Assembly: GCA_965227095.1 (NCBI GenBank)
Contig: CBDDFL010000001.1
Coordinates: 682,001-746,000 of the forward strand
Origin: JANQMY01 sp965227095
GTDB lineage: Bacteria > Pseudomonadota > Alphaproteobacteria > JANQMY01
Direction: 5' to 3'
DNA length: 64,000 bases
Position 1 is the first letter of the stretch, and every line of letters starts with the position of its first letter. The position numbers were made by a program, and so were the translations under genes. The notes under the pieces were generated by a model. It was not told the origin of the DNA and did not search any database. It was given only the letters and a program-made list of their open reading frames with translations. Positions 60,196 to 64,000 of the stretch are shown here, piece after piece.

Positions 60196-61596
60196 ATGTC
60201 TGAAACTAAAGACTTTTTCTTTTGCGGGATTGGCGGCAGCGGCATGTTGCCGTTGGCCATGGTTCTGAAATCGCTTGGCCATCATGTGGAAGGGTCCGAC
60301 CGGTCCCTTGACCAAGGGCGCACGGCTCAGAAGTTCGATTTTCTGAAGAGCCAGGGCATTGCGCTCCATGCGCAAGACGGATCCGGCCTGCGCGACGCCG
60401 GGCAAATTCTCGTGGCGTCGGCGGCGGTCGAAAACACCGTGCCCGATGTTCAGGCCGCGACCCGGTTGGGGATCACCCGCATCACTCGGGCGGAGTTGTT
60501 GGCGGATTTGTTTAATGCCGCGGATCGCAGTATCGGCGTGGCGGGGACCAGCGGCAAATCCACCACCACCGGCATGATTGGTTGGATATTGGACCAAGCC
60601 GGTACCCATCCCACCATCGTCAACGGTGCGGTCATGAAGAACTTTGCAACCGACGACAATCCGTTCGCCAGCGCTTCCGCCGGCGGCAGCGATTTATTTG
60701 TCAGTGAAGTGGATGAAAGCGACGGCTCTATTGCTCAGTACACACCCCATATCGCCGTGATCAACAATGTCGCGCTGGACCACAAGCCCATGGAAGAGCT
60801 GCGCATGTTGTTCAAGGCCTTTGCGGATCGGGCGGACCGGGCTGTTCTTAACAAAGACAATGTCGAAACGGCGGTTCTGCTGAAGCTGTTACCTGAAGAT
60901 AAAGTCCTCACTTATAGCCTGGAGGATGAGACGGCCGACTTTTTCGCAACCGATTTAAGGCCGGCGCCAGAGGGAATTTCCTTTGATGTGATCTCGAATT
61001 CCGAAGGCGCGCAAGCAACAATCAATTTGCGTGTGCCGGGTGCTCACAATGTCTCTAACGCTTTGGCGGCCTTGGCCGCAGCTTACGCCGCCCATATCGA
61101 TTTAAGACATGGCGCCGACGCCTTAAACCGCTTTGCGGGTATTCGCCGCCGAATGGAATGGGTCGGCACGGCGAACGAGGTTACCGTTATTGATGATTTC
61201 GCGCACAATCCAGATAAAATCGCGGCGACCCTGTCTACTTTGAAAGCTTTTCCAGGCCGCCTGCTGGTGATGTTTCAGCCCCACGGCTTTGGCCCCCTGC
61301 GGTTGATGAAGGACCAGTTCATTGACTGCTTTGCGGCGGGCCTTGGCGACAAAGACATGTTGATTATGCCGGAGCCGCTCTATTTTGGCGGCACTGTGGA
61401 ACGCTCTGTCGGGTCTCAAGACATTGCTGACGGTGTTAATGCAAAGGGTAAAAAGGCGCTCGCATTGGCTGATCGGGAGGCTTGCGGCGACAAGCTTGTA
61501 GACCTTGCCGAGCCCGGAGACCGCGTGGTCATCATGGGGGCACGGGACGATACGCTGTCCCAATTCGCGGCAGAACTGCTCCAGCGCCTGGGCTAA
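60196..61596 (+). CDS. mpl: Mur ligase (Mpl/MurC-like), murein peptide recycling
   Basis: The 466-residue enzyme has the N-terminal UDP-MurNAc site FCGIGGSGMLPLA (11-17 core), the ATP P-loop GTSGKSTTT (117-125), VSEVDESDGS and the C-terminal DDFAHNPDKI with FQPHGFGPLR. The central domain and order match Mpl/MurC. The P-loop GTSGKS differs from the usual GTHGKT. Next to ldcA it is most simply Mpl, which joins recovered L-Ala-D-Glu-meso-Dap tripeptide to UDP-MurNAc. The symbol is tentative; a MurC-like alanine ligase is the alternative. Confidence 0.75.
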   Translation: MSETKDFFFCGIGGSGMLPLAMVLKSLGHHVEGSDRSLDQGRTAQKFDFLKSQGIALHAQDGSGLRDAGQILVASAAVENTVPDVQAATRLGITRITRAELLADLFNAADRSIGVAGTSGKSTTTGMIGWILDQAGTHPTIVNGAVMKNFATDDNPFASASAGGSDLFVSEVDESDGSIAQYTPHIAVINNVALDHKPMEELRMLFKAFADRADRAVLNKDNVETAVLLKLLPEDKVLTYSLEDETADFFATDLRPAPEGISFDVISNSEGAQATINLRVPGAHNVSNALAALAAAYAAHIDLRHGADALNRFAGIRRRMEWVGTANEVTVIDDFAHNPDKIAATLSTLKAFPGRLLVMFQPHGFGPLRLMKDQFIDCFAAGLGDKDMLIMPEPLYFGGTVERSVGSQDIADGVNAKGKKALALADREACGDKLVDLAEPGDRVVIMGARDDTLSQFAAELLQRLG

Positions 61597-61675
61597 TTCG
61601 CCCGCTTTTGCATCGCTGTCTGGTCAATCTGGTTCTTCCCCCTTACAGTCTGGAGAAACCGGATGAAAAGCAGAT

Positions 61676-62341
61676 ATGACACAAGACCAAATCACGGTTT
61701 GGGGAGTCGGCACCACACGGACAATCCGCCCGCATTGGGCGTTGGCCGAAGTGGGGGTTCCGTATGAAACAAAACCCATCCAATCGCGCAGCGGCGAGAC
61801 TCAAGAAGCACCTTACACATCGCTTAATCCCAAGCAGAAGATTCCCTTCTTCACCCATGGCGATCTGAAGATTTCCGAGAGCTACGCGATCATACAATAT
61901 GTGTTCGAGGTGTTTGGCGGCGACACTGTCTTCGTGCCGTCGACACCGGCGGAACGGGCGGTTGCCAATGAATGGTGCAGCACCATCTTGATGGAACTGG
62001 ACGCCCACTCTCTCTATGTGATGCGCCGCCATGGTGACCTGAAGGATCTTTTCGGTGAAGCGCCTGCCGCGCTGACAGCGGCGCGCGATTATTTTCAGCG
62101 CTTGGCAGATGCCATGGTGCCGAAGTTACCGGCAGACGGGTTCCTCTTGTCCGATAAAATTTCCGTGCCGGATATCTTGCTGACGAGCTGTTTAGATTGG
62201 GCGGTCATCTATCAGGTGCCCGTCCCCGAGGCCTATCGCGCCTACAAAGCCCGCATCGCCGCGCGGCCTGCCTATCAAAAAGCGTTCGATTTCAATTTCG
62301 AAGGCTTGGGCGTTACATACAAAGACCTGCCAAGCATTTAG
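61676..62341 (+). CDS. Glutathione S-transferase
   Basis: The 221-residue GST has TRTIRPHWALAEVGVPYET, LNPKQKIPFFTHGDLKISES and a helical C-terminus with GFLLSDKISVPDILLTSCLDWA. The length is normal. It ends 11 bp before the CoA-transferase start, so it is co-transcribed. The N-terminal Thr-Arg-Thr at the glutathione site is unusual compared with the Ser/Tyr of most classes. Confidence 0.88.
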   Translation: MTQDQITVWGVGTTRTIRPHWALAEVGVPYETKPIQSRSGETQEAPYTSLNPKQKIPFFTHGDLKISESYAIIQYVFEVFGGDTVFVPSTPAERAVANEWCSTILMELDAHSLYVMRRHGDLKDLFGEAPAALTAARDYFQRLADAMVPKLPADGFLLSDKISVPDILLTSCLDWAVIYQVPVPEAYRAYKARIAARPAYQKAFDFNFEGLGVTYKDLPSI

Positions 62342-62352
62342 GGAGACGCATT

Positions 62353-63540
62353 ATGCCGGGTGCATTTGACGGTATACGGATCATTGATCTGACAACGATG
62401 GTGTCGGGCCCCATGGGCTGTATGATCTTGGCGGACCAGGGCGCCGAGGTGATTAAGGTCGAAAGCCATATGGGTGACCAAATGCGCTATTTGGGGCCGC
62501 GCCATAACGGCATGACGGGCGGTTTCTTTTCGTGCAACCGCGGTAAAAAATCGATCTCGCTCGATTTGAAATCGGACGACGGCAAACAGATCCTGAAAGA
62601 CCTGATTAAAACCGCTGATGCCATTGTTCAGAATTTTCGGCCTGGCGCGATGGAGCGGATGGGCTTCGGGGAAGAAGCCGTGCGCGCCCTAAAGCCGGAT
62701 ATCTTGTACGTGTCGATTAGCGGATTTGGCGAATCAGGCCCCTATGCACATAAGCGCGTTTACGACCCCGTGATCCAGGCACTCACCGGTGCAACGGATG
62801 TACAGGCAGACCGCAAAACCAACCGCCCTCAAATGTTCCAGGTCATCATTGCGGATAAGGTCACGTCGCTCACGGCGGCCCAAGCCATTTCCGCAGGTTT
62901 GTTTGCGAAAGAGCGCACCGGCAAAGGGCAACATGTACGTTTGTCCATGCTCGATTCCCTGGTGGCATTCTTCTGGCCCGAGCAGATGGCCACGTTGAAT
63001 TTCGTCGGAAAAGAAGCCGACCCCGCAACATTCCGCAGTGGCATGGACCTGATCTACGAAACGCAAGATGGTTACATCACCGCCGGGGCAATCTCTGACA
63101 AGGAATGGCGCGGCATGTGTACGGTTCTGAAAAAACCGGAATGGATTGAAGACCCCCGGTTTGCGGAAGCGGGCGAGCGCATGAAAAACGCCAGCATACG
63201 GAAGGAACTCACCGCGGTTGAAATCGCCAAATGGAAAACGGACGATATTCTGAAGCGCTTGGATGAAGAAGATGTGCCAAGCGCGCCGTTGTTGCGCCGT
63301 GCGGATTTGATTGAGGACGAACAGTGTAAAGCCAATGAGCTTTTCATCATTGACGAATACGGCAAGTTGGGCCCTGTGCGTCAGCCGCGGCCCGCAGCGC
63401 GTTTTGGGGAAACCCCTGCCGGTATTCAATCTGCAGCGCCGTTTCTCGGTGAACACAATGAAGAAATTTTGTCTGAGCTTGGATACAGCGCAGATCAGAT
63501 TGGATCCCTGAAAGACAGTAAAGTCTTGAACCAAGTCTAA
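62353..63540 (+). CDS. CaiB/BaiF CoA-transferase family protein
   Basis: From ATG 62353 (GGGAGACGC upstream) the 395-residue protein shows the class III CoA-transferase features: RIIDLTTMVSGPMGCMILADQGAEVIKVE, CNRGKKSISLDLK, IVQNFRPGAMERMG and ISGFGESGPYAHKRVYDPVIQAL, with the catalytic Asp in the region after LSMLDSL or DPV. It moves CoA between acids, for example in aryl or steroid acid degradation. It is followed by a convergent carbamoyltransferase (stops overlap by 4 nt). Confidence 0.9.
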   Translation: MPGAFDGIRIIDLTTMVSGPMGCMILADQGAEVIKVESHMGDQMRYLGPRHNGMTGGFFSCNRGKKSISLDLKSDDGKQILKDLIKTADAIVQNFRPGAMERMGFGEEAVRALKPDILYVSISGFGESGPYAHKRVYDPVIQALTGATDVQADRKTNRPQMFQVIIADKVTSLTAAQAISAGLFAKERTGKGQHVRLSMLDSLVAFFWPEQMATLNFVGKEADPATFRSGMDLIYETQDGYITAGAISDKEWRGMCTVLKKPEWIEDPRFAEAGERMKNASIRKELTAVEIAKWKTDDILKRLDEEDVPSAPLLRRADLIEDEQCKANELFIIDEYGKLGPVRQPRPAARFGETPAGIQSAAPFLGEHNEEILSELGYSADQIGSLKDSKVLNQV

Positions 63541-64000
63541 ACGGTGTTTTGAGTCCTCCGGTAAACGGCTTCTTGCGTCACGACAAAATCCACCCGATCA
63601 GTTGTCAGGGCGGTTTGGCATTCCTCAGGCGTATTAATTATGGGCTCTTCATGGGCATTGAAACTGGTGTTGATAAGCACCGGCAGCCCAGTTTGACGTT
63701 TGAATTCCGTCAATATGTTTGCATAGAGGGGATTATCCTGCCGATCGATGATTTGGGGACGAGCTGTGCCGTCTATGTGTGTAACGGCGGGAATTTTTTC
63801 ATGCCATTCCGGATGCACAGACGTTGTGATGGTCATAAATCGGCTGGCATATTGGTTGGCGGATGAGATGTCGAAGACCGTTTTCGCATCTTCTTCAAGA
63901 ACATAAGGTGCAAACGGCATAAACTCAGTACGCTGAAGGCGCTGGTTCAGCGTGTCGTTGATGGTTTTGTCGGCGGGTGACGCTATAATCGACCGCGCGC
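63537..64000 (-). CDS. Carbamoyltransferase (NodU/CmcH family), 3' part only
   Basis: The frame is open at the window edge (ARSIIASPADKTINDTLNQR, then MPFAPYVLEEDAK), so the gene starts beyond base 64000. The C-terminal domain is seen with NQRLQRTEFMPFAP, TSVHPEWHEKIPAVTHIDG, and LPVLINTSFNAHEEPIINTPEE, family hallmarks. The enzymes carbamoylate sugars or antibiotic scaffolds. The role here depends on genes outside the window. Confidence 0.88.
   Translation of the reverse strand, partial: ARSIIASPADKTINDTLNQRLQRTEFMPFAPYVLEEDAKTVFDISSANQYASRFMTITTSVHPEWHEKIPAVTHIDGTARPQIIDRQDNPLYANILTEFKRQTGLPVLINTSFNAHEEPIINTPEECQTALTTDRVDFVVTQEAVYRRTQNTV

Noticed and set aside
1..64000. tRNA, rRNA, integrase or transposase genes
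   Set aside because: None was recognised in the intergenic gaps or among the open frames; gaps are short and were checked by eye only.

Overview
The window looks like chromosomal DNA of an alphaproteobacterium. Support comes from moderately high G+C (roughly 55-60% by eye), dense gene packing with many ATGA/GTGA overlaps, the alphaproteobacterial HGGxSTGP gene pair, alphaproteobacterial-style intergenic palindromes, and many genes for aromatic, lipid and xenobiotic breakdown (five GST-fold proteins, three luciferase-like monooxygenases, two extradiol-type VOC dioxygenases, a Baeyer-Villiger monooxygenase, a CYP153-like P450, two acyl-CoA synthetases). A genus cannot be named safely. No rRNA, tRNA, CRISPR array, integrase or transposase was seen. 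Calls rest on motifs and remembered family features; no database search was run.

Layout. 1-2547: end of a ring-cleavage operon (FAH hydrolase, two-domain extradiol dioxygenase, GST). 2621-6410: secreted alpha/beta hydrolase, a DsbA-like isomerase in frame with a mobile-type HGGxSTGP protein, a repeat-rich gap, and rsgA. 6649-10482: MFS/GST/luciferase-like operon and a divergent luciferase-like gene. 10562-12461: small membrane protein, a phosphotransferase, and a glutathione peroxidase read as a selenoprotein (in-frame UGA followed by a SECIS-like hairpin). 12666-15203: an esterase fused to a Baeyer-Villiger monooxygenase. 15251-20334: SDR, second small membrane protein, sulfatase, cytochrome c'/cytochrome b/NTF2-like operon. 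20471-26098: acyl-CoA synthetase, a GMC oxidoreductase broken by one extra G, nitroreductase, and two little-known proteins.

26253-30771 is a full phosphite uptake and oxidation operon (ptxABCDE-like). It is followed by two copies of the 3' end of trmO that bracket a small orphan gene, then intact trmO. 31968-36844: a four-gene aromatic operon (flavin hydroxylase, GST, AhpD-nitroreductase fusion, VOC dioxygenase) divergent from a TetR regulator with a perfect palindromic operator candidate between them. 36851-39149: asd, a small MscS channel and a DUF1003 protein. 39200-47408: one-directional run of acyl-CoA dehydrogenase, split-barrel protein, alkylsulfatase-type metallo-hydrolase, two MFS carriers, a luciferase-like enzyme and an SMP-30 lactonase. 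47417-48039: an NTF2-like gene stump next to an orphan gene. 48069-52298: quinone-reductase-like enzyme, acyl-CoA synthetase and CYP153-like P450. 52372-58240: GH2 glycosidase, GST, esterase, unknown secreted protein, FkbM methyltransferase and HAD hydrolase. 58382-64000: phosphotransferase, divergent LdcA and Mpl-like peptidoglycan-recycling enzymes, GST, CaiB-type CoA transferase, and the 3' part of a NodU/CmcH carbamoyltransferase.

The most notable items are the predicted selenocysteine glutathione peroxidase with its SECIS, the ptx operon and its junction with the duplicated trmO end, the esterase-BVMO fusion, the HGGxSTGP-isomerase in-frame join, and the AhpD-nitroreductase fusion.
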